64,000 nt of DNA from Arthrobacter ramosus (GCF_039535095.1 NZ_BAAAWN010000001.1:2914001-2978000), one strand, 5' to 3'. Shown: positions 8,716 to 20,977, numbered from the stretch's first letter. The notes: generated by a model from the sequence alone, not told the origin. Made by a program: numbers and translations.

Positions 8716-11700
8716 CGGTTACCTCCAGGATTCGAGACCATACTTCTTCGCCATCGGGATCAAGGCCTTCTTCGATAGCGTCGAGACGGGTTTGCAGGAC
8801 TGCGGCGTAGTCGCGCGGCAGAACTTTGGTGATGCGGGCGGCTGTGTCATCGAAGTTTTCGAGCAAGCGGCCTGCGAGGACGGATTCGGTTTCTTCCAGG
8901 TGCTTGACCAGGAGTCCGTGGACGATGGTGCGGTCCTCGTCGTCGAGCTCAAGCAGCTGCAGTTCGCCGGAATCCAAGGCCTGCTTGTTCACACGGGCAG
9001 GCTGGAGGTCCAGTACGTAGGCGGTACCACCGGACATGCCGGCGCCGAAGTTGCGGCCGGTGCGGCCGATGATCAGCGTCTGGCCGCCGGTCATGTATTC
9101 GCAGCCATGGTCACCGATGCCTTCGACGACGGCGGTGGCCCCCGAGTTGCGTACCATGAAGCGTTCGCCCACCTGGCCACGCAGGAACATTTCGCCGCTC
9201 GTGGCGCCGTAGCCGATCACGTTGCCGGCGATGACGTTGCGTTCCGCCTGGAAAACGTTGGTGCGGTCCGGGCGGACGATGATGCGTCCGCCGGAGAGGC
9301 CCTTGCCGACGTAGTCGTTGGAGTCTCCGAACATGCGCAGGGTGATGCCTGCCGGAAGGAAGGCGCCCAGCGACTGCCCGGCGGTGCCCTTCAGCGTGAT
9401 GTCGATAGTGTCCGTGGCGAGCACATCGATGCCGAACGTCTTGGTCACGACGTGCCCCAGCATGGTGCCGACGGAGCGGTCCGTGTTGATGACGTCGACG
9501 GCGATCTTCACCGGCGTCCGGTCGCTCAAAGCTTCGGCGGCCATGCCGATGAGGCGCTGGTCGAAGTGCTTGTCGAGCTCGTGGTTCTGGCCGGTGAGGT
9601 TCCTCAGGGGAACGTCGTCGTCAAACTCGAGGCCGTGCAGGATCGGGTCGAGGTCGAGTCCCTCGGCCTTCCAGTGGTCGATTGCTTCGCGGGTGTCCAG
9701 GACCTCGGCGTGCCCGATGGCCTCTTCGAGGCTGCGGAAACCGAGTTCGGCAAGGAGTTCACGGACTTCCTCGGCAAGGAATTCGAAGAAGTTGACCACG
9801 AACTCCGGCTTGCCGGTGAAGCGCGAGCGGAGCTCCGGGTTCTGGGTTGCGACGCCGACCGGGCAGGTATCGAGGTGGCAGACACGCATCATGATGCAGC
9901 CCGAAACCACCAGGGGCGCGGTGGCGAAGCCGTACTCCTCGGCACCCAGCAGCGCAGCGATGAGGACGTCGCGGCCCGTCTTGAGCTGGCCGTCCACCTG
10001 AACCACGACGCGGTCGCGGAGCCCGTTGAGCATGAGCGTCTGCTGGGTCTCGGCGAGGCCGAGCTCCCACGGGACACCCGCGTGCTTGAGCGAGTTCAGC
10101 GGCGAGGCGCCGGTTCCGCCGTCGTGCCCTGAGACGAGCACGACGTCGGCCTTCGCCTTGGTGACGCCGGACGCCACCGTGCCGATCCCGACTTCGGACA
10201 CAAGTTTCACATGTACGCGTGCCGAGGGATTGGCCCGCTTGGCATCGTAGATGAGCTGCGCCAGATCCTCGATCGAGTAGATGTCGTGGTGCGGGGGCGG
10301 GGAAATGAGCCCGACGCCGGGGGTTGAGTGGCGGGTCCGGGCTACCCAGGGGTAGACCTTCTGCGCCATCAACTGGCCGCCTTCACCGGGCTTGGCGCCC
10401 TGGGCCATCTTGATCTGGATGTCCTCGGCGTTGGTCAGGTACAGGCTGGTCACGCCGAAACGGCCGGAGGCAATCTGCTTGATGGCGGAGCGGCGCTCCG
10501 GGTCCAGGAGGCGGTCCACGTCTTCGCCGCCTTCACCGGTGTTGGACTTGGCGCCCAGCCGGTTCATGGCGATCGCGAGGGTCTCGTGGGCCTCCTTGGA
10601 GATCGAGCCGTAGCTCATCGCTCCCGTGGAGAAGCGCTTCACGATGCTGGAAACCGGCTCGACCTCTTCAAGGGGCACTGCGGGGCGCAGGCTGTCCTTG
10701 AACTTCAAGAGCCCACGGAGGGTCATGAGGTTCTCGGACTGGTCGTCGATTCCCTTGGTGTAGGACTTGAAGATGTCGTAGCGGCGTTCGCGAGTGGCGT
10801 GCTGCAGGCGGAAGACAGTCTCTGGGTTGAACAGGTGCGGTTCGCCGTCGCGGCGCCACTGGTATTCGCCGCCACCGAGCAGCGGACGGTGCGGCAGCTC
10901 GATGCCGCCTTCCGGGTAGGCCATCTGGTGGCGTGCGGAAACTTCGGCGGCGATGACGTCGAGGCCGACGCCACCCAACTGGGAGTGGGTGCCGGAGAAG
11001 AATTCGTCCACGAGGTCCTGGGACAGGCCCAGTGCTTCGAAAGTCTGGGCGCCGGTGTAGGAGGCCACCGTGGAAATGCCCATCTTGGACATGATCTTCA
11101 GGACACCCTTGCCGAGGCCCTTGATGAGGTTGTAGACGCCGTCTTCGGGAGTCACACCAACGACTTCGCCGGTGCTGATGAGCTGCTCCACGGATTCCAT
11201 GGCCAGGTACGGGTTCACGGCGGAAGCGCCGAAGCCCACGAGCACAGCCACGTGGTGCGTTTCGCGGACGTCGCCGGCCTCGACCACCAGGGCGGTCTTG
11301 GTGCGGTTGGCGCTGCGGAGCAAGTGGTGGTGTACCGCGCTGACAAGCAGGAGGGAAGGAATGGGTGCCCACTGCGCGTTGGAGTCGCGGTCGGACAGCA
11401 CGATGTACTGCACGCCGCGGTTGATCGCGCCGGAAACCTGCTCGCAGATTTCGGTCAGGCGGCTCCGGAGGGCTGCTTCGCCGCCTTCCGGACGGTAGAG
11501 TCCCCGGACCTTCATGGCGACCTTGTCGCCGTCGGCGTTCTCGATGTTGGCGATCTTGGCGAGCTGATCGTTGTTGATCACCGGGAACGGCAGGGAGATC
11601 TGCGGCTGGCGCACCTGCCCGACATCGAGAAGGTTGCCGTTGGGACCGATGGCGCACGTCAGCGAGGTGACAAGCTCTTCACGGATGGCGTCCAGCGGCG

Positions 11701-13321
11701 GGTTGGTGACCTGGGCGAAGGACTGCACGAAGTAGTCGAACAGCAAGCGCGGGCGCTTGGACAGCACGGCAACCGGCGTGTCGGAGCCCATGGCGCCGAG
11801 CGGTTCGGCCCCCGTGCGGGCCATCGGCCCGAGGAGGATCTTCAGTTCTTCGGTGGTGTAGCCGAAAGTCCGCTGGCGGATATTGACGGACGCAGCCGTG
11901 TGCAGCACGTGCTCGCGCTCAGGGAGATCGTTGAGGTCGATCAGGTTGTCCTTGACCCATTCGGCCCAGGGGTTGGCCGCGGCGACCTCGGCCTTGACCT
12001 CGGCGTCGTCGATGATGCGACCGGCTTCGGTATCCACCAGGAACATCTTGCCCGGCGAAACACGGCCCTTCTTGACTACCTTGGCCGGTTCGACCTCGAT
12101 CACGCCGACTTCGGAGGCGAAGATGATCAGGCCATCTTCCGTGATCCAGTAACGGCCGGGGCGCAGGCCATTGCGGTCAAGGGTTGCACCGACAAGGTTG
12201 CCGTCGGTGAAGGACACTGCTGCCGGACCGTCCCACGGCTCCATGAGCAGCGAGTGGTACTCGTAGAAGGCGCGGCGGGCAGGATCCATCGTGGCGTGGT
12301 TTTCCCACGCCTCGGGGATCATCATCATGATCGAGTGCGTGATGGGCCGACCGGAAAGCCAGAGCAGCTCGGCAACCTCATCGAAGGACGCGGAGTCCGA
12401 GGCACCCGGCGTGCAGATGGGGTACAACTCCTCCGGGGAATCGCCCAGCAGCGGGTTCGCGAGCTGCGACTGGCGCGCCCGCATCCAGTTCCGGTTGCCC
12501 TTGACAGTGTTGATTTCACCGTTGTGGGCAATGGTGCGGAAGGGCTGGGCGAGCGGCCACGACGGGAACGTGTTCGTGGAGAAGCGCGAGTGCACGATGG
12601 CCAGCTTGGTCTTGAAGCGCTTGTCCGAGAGATCCGGGTAGAACGGCTCCAGCTGGGCAGTGGTCAACATGCCCTTGTACACGATGGTGCGCGAGGACAA
12701 CGACGGGAAGTACACGCCGAACTTGTTCTGGGCACGCTTGCGGACACGCCACGCCCGGGAGTCGAGTTCATTCCGGTCCAGCACTTCGCCAGTGGCCGAA
12801 GCAAGGAACGGCTGTGCGAAGTAAGGCATGCAGGCACGGGCCATGGCGCCGACCAGGTCCCCAACCACCGGCACTTCACGCCAGCCAAGAACTGTCAGGC
12901 CTTCATCCACTGCAAGAGCCTCGATGCCGGCCTTTGCGGTCTCGGCTTCGCGGGTTTCAGCCGGAAGGAACGCAGTACCCACCACGTACTGGCCGGGTGC
13001 GGGGAGCTCGAACTCAGTGACGGCCCGGAAGAATTCGTCCGGAACCTGCATGAGGAGCCCGGCGCCGTCGCCCGTGCCTTCGTCGGCGCCCACGGCGCCC
13101 CGGTGTTCAAGGTTGCGCAGGGCAGTCAGGGCCGCTTCCACGATGTCATAGCCGGGTTCACCACGCAGCGTGGCAATAATGGCCAGGCCACAAGCGTCCT
13201 TCTCCTGCTCAGGGTTGTAGAGTCCCTGGGCTTCCGGGAGCGCAGCGAAACGCTTGAAGGGCGAGATGGCCCCCTGCGGTTCGACTGATTCGGACCAGCT
13301 TGGGTTATGAAGATGGGTCAT
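8708..13321 (-). CDS. gltB: Glutamate synthase large subunit
   Basis: The product (1,537 residues from this start) transfers the amide of glutamine to 2-oxoglutarate, giving two glutamates. The class II amidotransferase Cys is C44 in EKDACGLA; the preceding 43 residues are presumably a propeptide removed on maturation. Then come the central domain, the FMN/synthase domain ([37 protein letters not shown]), the 3Fe-4S cysteines in [16 protein letters not shown], and the Gly-rich beta-helix at the C-terminus. An ATG at 13321 with AAGGACG upstream is preferred over the longer frame beginning at 13375, whose extra 18 residues lack family character. It overlaps gltD by 8 nt. Confidence 0.97.
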
Positions 13322-13583
13322 TGAAGACGTCCTTCCTCGAGATCGTGCGAATGGAAGGGACAACGTTGGCCCCACCTTGCCTGCCGTGTGACGGGCATAA
13401 CAAAGCGCTAGTTACTTGAAATTGTAGGTCAGCTCGCAAGACGCAACGAACAGTTACGCATGTCCCTGACCCAAGCTTGACCGCGGAGCCTCTGTGTGCT
13501 GCCGGGCGACTGTCAAGGGTGCCACGACGCTGTGGCCGGGGGCCTCTGGGCGGTAGCCCGGTTCCCCTGTGCCGTAGCGCTGG

Positions 13584-14801
13584 CTACTTGGTGCTGCCAG
13601 CTTCCGGCCCGGATCCGGGGGCGCTGCTGGCGGTGGTTTCGGTGGACGCGGAGCCGGAATCCGACGTGACGCCGGCATGTGACTCCTCGGCCGTTTCCGT
13701 AGGCTCAGCAGTATGGCCCAGATCGCTTTGGTTATTCCGGAGATTACCATGCGCACCGGTATCTGAGACAGATCCGTCCGTATCATGGGCCTTCGTATCG
13801 GTCACAATTGTGCTGTTCGCCTCAGCAGCAGTCGTCTCATCGTCCCCGGCAATTGAGTCAACCGTGGCGGGCTCGTCCTCTTCGGCGGTCACCGCAGCCG
13901 GTTCCCTGCCGGGAAGGTACGCAGTGTCCGGCTCCGGCCTGCCGCGCAGGCTCAGGACGATGAAGATGATGAGCGCTGCGACGAAGACGAAGATGCTGGT
14001 CCACACGTTGAGCCGTGTGGTGATGCCGAAGAGGTTGATCTGTTCGGCATCGTCAATCCGCAACGCTTCGATCCAGACGCGACCAAGCGTGTAGTAGATG
14101 GCGTACAGCCAGAAGAGCCTGCCCCGGCGGAAATGGAAGCGGCGGTCCAGGACCAGGAGGACCACGACGCCGATGATGTTCCAGAGGGATTCGTAAAGGA
14201 ACGTCGGGTGGAACAGTGTGTCACTCGGCATTCCGGCCGGAAAATTGGGGCTGTTCGGGTCAATTTGAAGGCCCCATGGCAACGTGGTGGGTCCGCCGAA
14301 GAGTTCCTGGTTGAACCAGTTCCCCCAACGCCCGATCGCTTGCGCCAGCAGGAGCCCGGGGGCTGCGGCGTCGAGGAAGGCGGTCAACTTGACGCCGGAG
14401 CGGCGGCAGCCGAGCCAAGCACCGACAACGCCGAGAACCACGGCACCCCAGATGCCCAGGCCACCCCGCCAGATCTGCGGGATCAGGGAGAGGTCGCCCG
14501 TGCCGTTGAAGCCCGGGCCGAAGTACGCGTCCGGCGAGGAGATGACGTGGTAGAGGCGTCCGCCCACAATGCCGAAGGGGATCGCCCAGATGGCGACGTC
14601 CCACAGGCTGCCTTCGGGAGTGCCGCGGCGCTTCCAGCGCACGGCGGTGAGCCACAGGCCCAGGATGATGCCGAGAAGAATGCACAGGGCGTACGCATGA
14701 ATGCGGAGAGTCCCCCACGGCAGCGGAATATCAAATCCGGACCATGAGGGGCTCGGAATGCTCATGGGAGCCATTGCCGCGACGTGGAGGAGACTCTGCA
14801 T
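13584..14801 (-). CDS. lgt: Prolipoprotein diacylglyceryl transferase with long acidic tail
   Basis: Lgt moves diacylglycerol from phosphatidylglycerol to the lipobox cysteine of prolipoproteins at the cytoplasmic membrane. The 405-residue protein has about seven membrane helices, an RIHAYALC segment with the conserved His, GGRLYHVI and the family signature GRWGNWFNQELFGGPT. Residues from about 290 onward form a hydrophilic Glu/Asp/Thr/Ser-rich tail of more than 100 residues, which in actinobacterial Lgt proteins is variable and likely disordered. AAAAGGA precedes the ATG. The gene lies 19 bp after trpA, the usual trpA-lgt order of actinobacteria, and before gltB. Confidence 0.96.
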   Translation of the reverse strand: MQSLLHVAAMAPMSIPSPSWSGFDIPLPWGTLRIHAYALCILLGIILGLWLTAVRWKRRGTPEGSLWDVAIWAIPFGIVGGRLYHVISSPDAYFGPGFNGTGDLSLIPQIWRGGLGIWGAVVLGVVGAWLGCRRSGVKLTAFLDAAAPGLLLAQAIGRWGNWFNQELFGGPTTLPWGLQIDPNSPNFPAGMPSDTLFHPTFLYESLWNIIGVVVLLVLDRRFHFRRGRLFWLYAIYYTLGRVWIEALRIDDAEQINLFGITTRLNVWTSIFVFVAALIIFIVLSLRGRPEPDTAYLPGREPAAVTAEEDEPATVDSIAGDDETTAAEANSTIVTDTKAHDTDGSVSDTGAHGNLRNNQSDLGHTAEPTETAEESHAGVTSDSGSASTETTASSAPGSGPEAGSTK

Positions 14802-14820
14802 TGTCTACGCTTTTCCTTTT

Positions 14821-15632
14821 CTAGGCCTGCGCTGTTGCCCGGCCGAGGCCGGCACTGAGGTTCTTGGTGAGTTGCGCGACGGCGTCAACGCCGCCGTCGC
14901 GGATGGCCGCAACCAACGCGGTACCGACGATCACGCCGTCGGCGTATGCCGCAATCTCGCGGACATGGTCTGCGTTGGAGACTCCGAGCCCGACGCAGAC
15001 CCTCTCGGCACCGGCCGCATGGGTGTCGGCGACAAGCTTTTCCGCGCTGCTGCTGACAGACTGCCGCGTTCCGGTGACGCCCATGATGGAGACGGCGTAA
15101 ACGAAACCGCGGCTCGCCTCCACCGTCATCGCCAAGCGTTCCGGCGTAGACGAGGGTGCCACGAGGAAGACCCGGTCGAGTCCGTATTTGTCCGATGCCG
15201 CGAACCATTCGGCAGCCTCGTCCGGAATGAGGTCCGGCGTGATGAGTCCGGCTCCCCCGGCTTCGGCCAGCCTGCGTGAGAACTCGTCGACGCCCATGCG
15301 CATCACCGGGTTCCAGTAGGTCATGACAAGCACGGCGGCGTCAGTGGCTGCGGTGATGCCCGCTACCACGTCGAAAACGCTGGCCACGCGGAACCCGTTG
15401 GCGATGGCCTCTGTGGTTGCAGCCTGGATAACGGAGCCGTCCATGACAGGGTCCGAATACGGGATGCCGATTTCAATGAGGTCCGCGCCGTTGCGGGCCA
15501 TGGCAATGCCGGCGTCGATGCTTGACTGAACGTCCGGGTAGCCTGCGGGCAGGTATCCGATCAACGCGGCCCGGCCTTGTGCCTTCGCGCGGTCGATCGC
15601 GGCAGCGGACTTGCTGGTCATCTGCTCAGTCA

Positions 15633-15633
<1 letters not shown>
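14821..15633 (-). CDS. trpA: Tryptophan synthase alpha subunit
   Basis: The 270-residue TIM-barrel protein cleaves indole-3-glycerol phosphate to indole and glyceraldehyde 3-phosphate. Visible family segments are ALIGYLPAGYPD, ADLIEIGIPYSDPVMDG (catalytic Glu and Asp), AAEWFAASDKYGLDRVFLVAPSST and GVGVSNADH-like CVGLGVSNADHVREI. Its ATG overlaps the TGA of trpB by one base (TGATG), so the two subunits of the alpha2beta2 complex are translationally coupled. Confidence 0.98.
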
Positions 15634-17015
<1,382 letters not shown>

Positions 17016-17125
17016 CAGTCTCACCGTCCTGTTCAGTTGGTAGTTGGGTTTTTCCAGGGCCGCAGGTCAGCTACCAGCCGCGTTGTCTGCTGCTGTCCGG
17101 GTCCACGCCGCGAATCAGGCCTGTC

Positions 17126-17944
17126 TCAGGTCCTGACGGCGATGGCGGCAGCTCCGGCCGCCTTGAATTCGCTGATCCGCTCGTGCGGGGTGGAGTCGCT
17201 CACAAGGGCTTCGCCCACGAGGATTGCGTGGGCACCGTTCCCCGCATAGTGCGCGACGTCGTCGGCGTTCCGCACTCCGGACTCAGCCACGACAACCGCT
17301 CCGGTTGGAATGCTTCCGGCGAGCGAGGCAAACAGGGAGCGGTCGACGTCGAGCGTCTTGAGGTTGCGGACGTTCACCCCGATGATCCGCGCCTGGGCTG
17401 CGGCCGCACGCTCGATTTCTTCGGGCGTGTGGGTTTCCACCAGGACGTTCATGCCGAGCTCGTGGCTCAACGCGCTGAATTCCCGCAACTGTGCATCTGA
17501 AAGCGCGGCGACGATCAGCAGGATGAGGTCCGCACCATGGGCGCGGGCTTCCCAGATCTGGTACTCGTCAACCGTGAAGTCCTTGCGCAGCAACGGAATG
17601 TCGACGGCGGCCCGGACCGCGTCCAGGTCCGCCAGGGAGCCGTTGAAGCGCCGCTGTTCGGTGAGGACGCTGATCACGGAGGCGCCGCCGTCGGCGTATT
17701 GCACTGCAAGCGCAGCAGGGTCGACGATGCTCGCGAGATCGCCCTTGGAGGGGCTGCGGCGCTTGATTTCCGCGATGACCTTCAGTTCGTCGCGGCTGGC
17801 TGACGGACCGCCCAGGGCAGCCCACGCGTCCAGCGCAGGAGCGGTGGCCGCGGCGCGTTCTTTCAGCTCGTCAAGGCCGACAAGGCGGCGACGGGCCTCC
17901 ATGTCCTCCCTGACACCGACGATGATGTCATCAAGAACGGTCAC
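17126..17944 (-). CDS. trpC: Indole-3-glycerol-phosphate synthase
   Basis: The 272-residue (beta/alpha)8 enzyme decarboxylates and closes the ring of CdRP to give indole-3-glycerol phosphate. Motifs are VIAEIKRRSPSKGDL (catalytic Lys and the SPS loop), LTEQRRFNGSL, PLLRKDFTVDEYQI, GADLILLIVAAL, IIGVNVRNLKTL and VVAESGVR. The GTG start at 17944 lies 2 nt after the TGA of the upstream small membrane protein; the reading frame continues further 5' but only as an antisense-like Arg/His-rich stretch overlapping that gene. The trpB gene follows after about 110 bp. Confidence 0.97.
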   Translation of the reverse strand: MTVLDDIIVGVREDMEARRRLVGLDELKERAAATAPALDAWAALGGPSASRDELKVIAEIKRRSPSKGDLASIVDPAALAVQYADGGASVISVLTEQRRFNGSLADLDAVRAAVDIPLLRKDFTVDEYQIWEARAHGADLILLIVAALSDAQLREFSALSHELGMNVLVETHTPEEIERAAAAQARIIGVNVRNLKTLDVDRSLFASLAGSIPTGAVVVAESGVRNADDVAHYAGNGAHAILVGEALVSDSTPHERISEFKAAGAAAIAVRT

Positions 17945-17946
17945 GG

Positions 17947-18219
17947 TCAGTGGCCGACGTTCTTCAGCTTGCTGCCGTCGACGCCGTAGCCGGCCTTGCG
18001 CATGGCCCAGCCGGCAATCAGGCCGGCCACCATCACGACGATGCCGGCGATGAAAATGGGGGTGCTGGCGATAACAAAGGCGATGGAGGACACCAGGGCC
18101 CCTACCAGCATGACAATCACGCAGGTCCACGCGGCCGGGCTGTTACCGTGGCCGATGGCGTCGCTGTGGCTGGCAGCGGTCACAGGGGCCTTGCTCGCGG
18201 ACACTGTGGTTTTGCTCAT
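17947..18219 (-). CDS. HGxxPAAW-family small membrane protein (DUF6704-like)
   Basis: A 90-residue protein with the family signature HGNSPAAW at residues 24-31, followed directly by two membrane helices (about 33-54 and 56-75) and a short basic C-terminus ending SKLKNVGH. Proteins of this type occur in actinobacterial trp operons, between the trpE-side genes and trpC, but their function is unknown. Conserved position between tryptophan genes suggests a role linked to tryptophan or chorismate metabolism or merely to operon architecture. Its stop codon is 2 nt from the trpC start, implying coupled translation. Confidence 0.85.
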   Translation of the reverse strand: MSKTTVSASKAPVTAASHSDAIGHGNSPAAWTCVIVMLVGALVSSIAFVIASTPIFIAGIVVMVAGLIAGWAMRKAGYGVDGSKLKNVGH

Positions 18220-18308
18220 GTGAAAATCTCCTCAGGACGAATACTGCTTACATTCTGCCATTTATTGACCGCACCCGGGACATCGTCCGACGTCCGGACA
18301 GTCGGGTC

Positions 18309-18914
18309 TTACGTGGGGTCTTCTCCGCGCGAGAGGCTGTCCCAGCTATCGATCTCGTCGACGGGTCCGGAACCCGCGAGGGCTGCCCGGCTGGCGACGT
18401 CGTACTTGGTGCGCGCCTTCCAGTGCCGGCCCGCGAGCGGGAGCAGGCCACCACTCAAAGCCAGCAGCCCTGCAGCCACGACAGCGAGTACCGGGAACAC
18501 GGTGGACGACGCAGCGGCGTGTCCACCCGAAATGCCGGTGGTCGCCGCAATGGTTCCTTGCGCCGCACCGAGGGGGTCTGCCAGGACCGTCACCGCGGCG
18601 ACAATGATGCCTGCCGAGGCAAGCACGATGATCGTCGCAATGATCCAGCGCGAAACCTTGCCCGCAATGGACGATGCCAGTCCCCCGGCAAGGGCGACGA
18701 GCGCGAGTGCGGTCACCGCAGTTGCGGCCTTGCTCCCTTGAACGTGGAGATCGGCATTCGCCGCGGCAGCGGGATCGAGCCGGACGTTGATCCAGGTCTG
18801 TGTGGTGGTCCCGAAGACGGCAAGGGCAAGGATTGCCATGGCGAGCACGACATTGCCCTTCCGTGCCCACACGGGAGGCTTTGTGAGGGCCGTCTGGGGC
18901 CGGGCTGCGCTCAC
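18309..18914 (-). CDS. Trp biosynthesis-associated membrane protein (TIGR02234-like)
   Basis: The 201-residue protein has about four membrane helices (residues roughly 20-40, 65-85, 90-110, 140-160), a WINVRLDP segment after helix 1, and the characteristic end DSWDSLSRGEDPT. It matches the actinobacterial family Trp_oprn_chp, found only beside tryptophan genes and of unknown function. The GTG start overlaps the TGA of trpE by 4 nt (GTGA), so it is translationally coupled to trpE. The gap to the next gene (HGxxPAAW protein) is 89 bp. Confidence 0.88.
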   Translation of the reverse strand: MSAARPQTALTKPPVWARKGNVVLAMAILALAVFGTTTQTWINVRLDPAAAANADLHVQGSKAATAVTALALVALAGGLASSIAGKVSRWIIATIIVLASAGIIVAAVTVLADPLGAAQGTIAATTGISGGHAAASSTVFPVLAVVAAGLLALSGGLLPLAGRHWKARTKYDVASRAALAGSGPVDEIDSWDSLSRGEDPT

Positions 18915-20491
18915 AGGGCGGGGTTCCCGTCGACGATCGTTTCCGCGGAAACCGCGTCCGGGGAAATATCGTGCAGCGATCCGGCGGTGTGCACGGCACG
19001 CAAGGGGGCAGCCGCCTTGTTCACGGTCTCGAGCGCTTCGGAAGGCTTGTGGGAATCGGCCACGATGCCGCCGCCGGCCTGGACATATGCCCGGCCTTCG
19101 CGCAACAGTGCCGAGCGGATCGCGATCGCCATGTCCATGTCGCCTGCGAAGTCCAGGTAACCCACGACGCCGCCGTAGATGCCCCGCCGGTGCGGTTCGA
19201 GTTCGTCAAGGAGACGCAATGCGCGCGGCTTGGGGGCACCGGACAGCGTGCCGGCGGGGAAGGTCGCCTTGAGCACGTCGTATGCCTTCGCCCCGGGTGC
19301 CAACTCTCCGACCACTGTCGACACGAGGTGCATGATGTGGCTGAAGCGTTCGACTTCCATGAACTGCGTGACGTCCACGGTTCCTGCCACGCAGACCTTG
19401 GACAGGTCGTTGCGGGACAAGTCCACGAGCATGAGGTGTTCGGCGCGTTCCTTCTGGTCCGCGAGCAACTCGGTGGCCAGCGCCTTGTCGGCTTCGACGG
19501 TCTTGCCACGGGGCCGCGATCCGGCAATCGGGTGGGTGATGACCTCATTGCCCGTGACCGTCACCAAGGCCTCGGGAGAGGAACCGACAATCGTGTATTC
19601 GCGGCCGTCGGGATCTTCGAGGCTGAAGAGGTACATGTATGGACTCGGGTTGGTGTTGCGCAGTACGCGGTAAACGTCCAGCGGATCCGCGGAGCACTCC
19701 ATTTCGAAGCGTCGCGAAATCACCACTTGGAAGACCTCGCCATCGACGATTGCTTCCTTGCCGCGATCGATCGCGTTCAGGTAATCCTGCTCATCCCAGC
19801 GTTCCTGCACGCTGGACGCGAAGTCGAGGGCTTCGGACTGCAACACCGATACGGGCTGCTTCACCGGCGTGCTGATCTGGTCCAGCAGTCGCTTCACCCG
19901 GGCGACGGCGTCGTGCCAGGCTTCGTCGACCCGTTCGGAACTGTTGTCGAAGTTGATCGCGTTGGCGATCAACAGGACGGTGCCGTCCATGTTGTCGTGG
20001 ACAGCCATGTCCGTCACGAGGTTCAGGGCCAGTTCCGGCAGGTGGAGGTCATCCTCCGGGGGGCTGGTCAGCTTCTCCCAGTGCCGGACGGTTTCCCAAC
20101 CGAGGAAGCCGACAAGGCCGGAGGTGAAGGGCGGAAGGTCCGGGAAGCGGTCGGTTTGCAGGGCAGCAATGGTGTCTCGGACGGCGTCGACCGGGCTGCC
20201 GTCGACCGGCACGCCGACGGGAGGCTCGCCGATCCAGTGGGCCTGGCCGTCCTTGCTGGTCAAGGTGGCGCGGGAACGGGAACCAATGAAGGAATAGCGT
20301 GACCATGCTCCGCCGACGGCTGCCGACTCCAGGAGGAAGGTACCGGGCTGGCCATGGGCCAACTTGCGGTAGAGCCCGATGGGAGTCTCCGCGTCGGCTA
20401 GTACCCTGAGCCGGACCGGGATGACCCGGCTGTGTGCGGCGAGTTCGCGGAACTCCTCCAGGCCCGGGCTGATGATTCCAAGGTCCTGCAT
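18911..20491 (-). CDS. trpE: Anthranilate synthase component I
   Basis: The 526-residue enzyme makes anthranilate from chorismate with ammonia supplied by the TrpG amidotransferase, which is not in this window. The N-terminus holds GTFLLESA, the LLES motif involved in tryptophan feedback binding, and NPSPYMYLF; the C-terminal chorismate-binding domain has ITHPIAGSRPRGKT, DLSRNDL, FPAGTLSGAPK and VQAGGGIVADS. It begins 57 bp after hisI and has no visible leader peptide or attenuator, so regulation may rely on feedback inhibition or on a promoter upstream of hisI. Confidence 0.98.
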   Translation of the reverse strand: MQDLGIISPGLEEFRELAAHSRVIPVRLRVLADAETPIGLYRKLAHGQPGTFLLESAAVGGAWSRYSFIGSRSRATLTSKDGQAHWIGEPPVGVPVDGSPVDAVRDTIAALQTDRFPDLPPFTSGLVGFLGWETVRHWEKLTSPPEDDLHLPELALNLVTDMAVHDNMDGTVLLIANAINFDNSSERVDEAWHDAVARVKRLLDQISTPVKQPVSVLQSEALDFASSVQERWDEQDYLNAIDRGKEAIVDGEVFQVVISRRFEMECSADPLDVYRVLRNTNPSPYMYLFSLEDPDGREYTIVGSSPEALVTVTGNEVITHPIAGSRPRGKTVEADKALATELLADQKERAEHLMLVDLSRNDLSKVCVAGTVDVTQFMEVERFSHIMHLVSTVVGELAPGAKAYDVLKATFPAGTLSGAPKPRALRLLDELEPHRRGIYGGVVGYLDFAGDMDMAIAIRSALLREGRAYVQAGGGIVADSHKPSEALETVNKAAAPLRAVHTAGSLHDISPDAVSAETIVDGNPAL

Positions 20492-20548
20492 GGTTAGTGT
20501 TCTCCGCCTCTTCTTGTGTGCTTGCCTCAGTGGATGGTGTGTGGTGGG

Positions 20549-20977
20549 CTAGTCCCGCTCGCCGGTCACGGCGGCGAGGCTCCGGTCATCGAAGCATGTG
20601 CGTGTACCGGTGTGGCAGGCCGCGCCTACTTGGTCGACGCGGACCAGGAGGGCATCGCCGTCGCAATCCAGGGCCACCGATTTCACGAATTGGACGTGCC
20701 CGGAAGTGTCGCCCTTGCGCCAGTATTCCTGGCGGGAACGGGAGAAGAACGTTACGCGTCCGGTGGTCAGGGTCCGGTGCAACGCCTCGTCGTCCATCCA
20801 GCCGAGCATCAGCACTTCGTCGGTGTCGAACTGCTGGATGATCGCTGCCACAAGACCGGCAGAATCGCGCTTCAGCGCGGCGGCCAGCTCTTGCGGGAGA
20901 GGACTTACGGGCGCGACGACGGGCTCCGCGGCAAAAGCGGCAGCGGGCGTGGCTGGGGGTGTTGACTGCTCAGACAT
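20549..20977 (-). CDS. hisI: Phosphoribosyl-AMP cyclohydrolase
   Basis: The 142-residue enzyme opens the adenine ring of PR-AMP in histidine synthesis. It has the zinc/magnesium site segments [21 protein letters not shown] and GTRTCFDD, and [16 protein letters not shown]. The first 30 residues are an Ala/Pro-rich extension of the usual core. It is a monofunctional HisI; the pyrophosphohydrolase HisE is separate at 23605. It starts a run of genes leading to trpE and is divergent from the TIGR03085-type gene. Confidence 0.95.
   Translation of the reverse strand: MSEQSTPPATPAAAFAAEPVVAPVSPLPQELAAALKRDSAGLVAAIIQQFDTDEVLMLGWMDDEALHRTLTTGRVTFFSRSRQEYWRKGDTSGHVQFVKSVALDCDGDALLVRVDQVGAACHTGTRTCFDDRSLAAVTGERD

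Noticed and set aside
10328..13288. 986-codon open frame on the plus strand opposite gltB, and similar long frames opposite pyk, gltD, dxs and acn (for example 61166-63370)
   Set aside because: They are antisense to firmly identified enzymes; in high-GC genomes with biased third positions the opposite strand often stays open. Their translations are His/Arg/Gly/Val-rich with no family pattern and no ribosome site.
13322..13583. GlnR or AmtR nitrogen-control box before gltB
   Set aside because: A GTAAC half-site is present, but the second half does not match the GlnR pattern and no AmtR palindrome is seen; evidence too thin.
20492..20548. Trp attenuator or leader peptide before trpE
   Set aside because: The 57-bp spacer has no open frame with tandem Trp codons and no antiterminator-type hairpin set.
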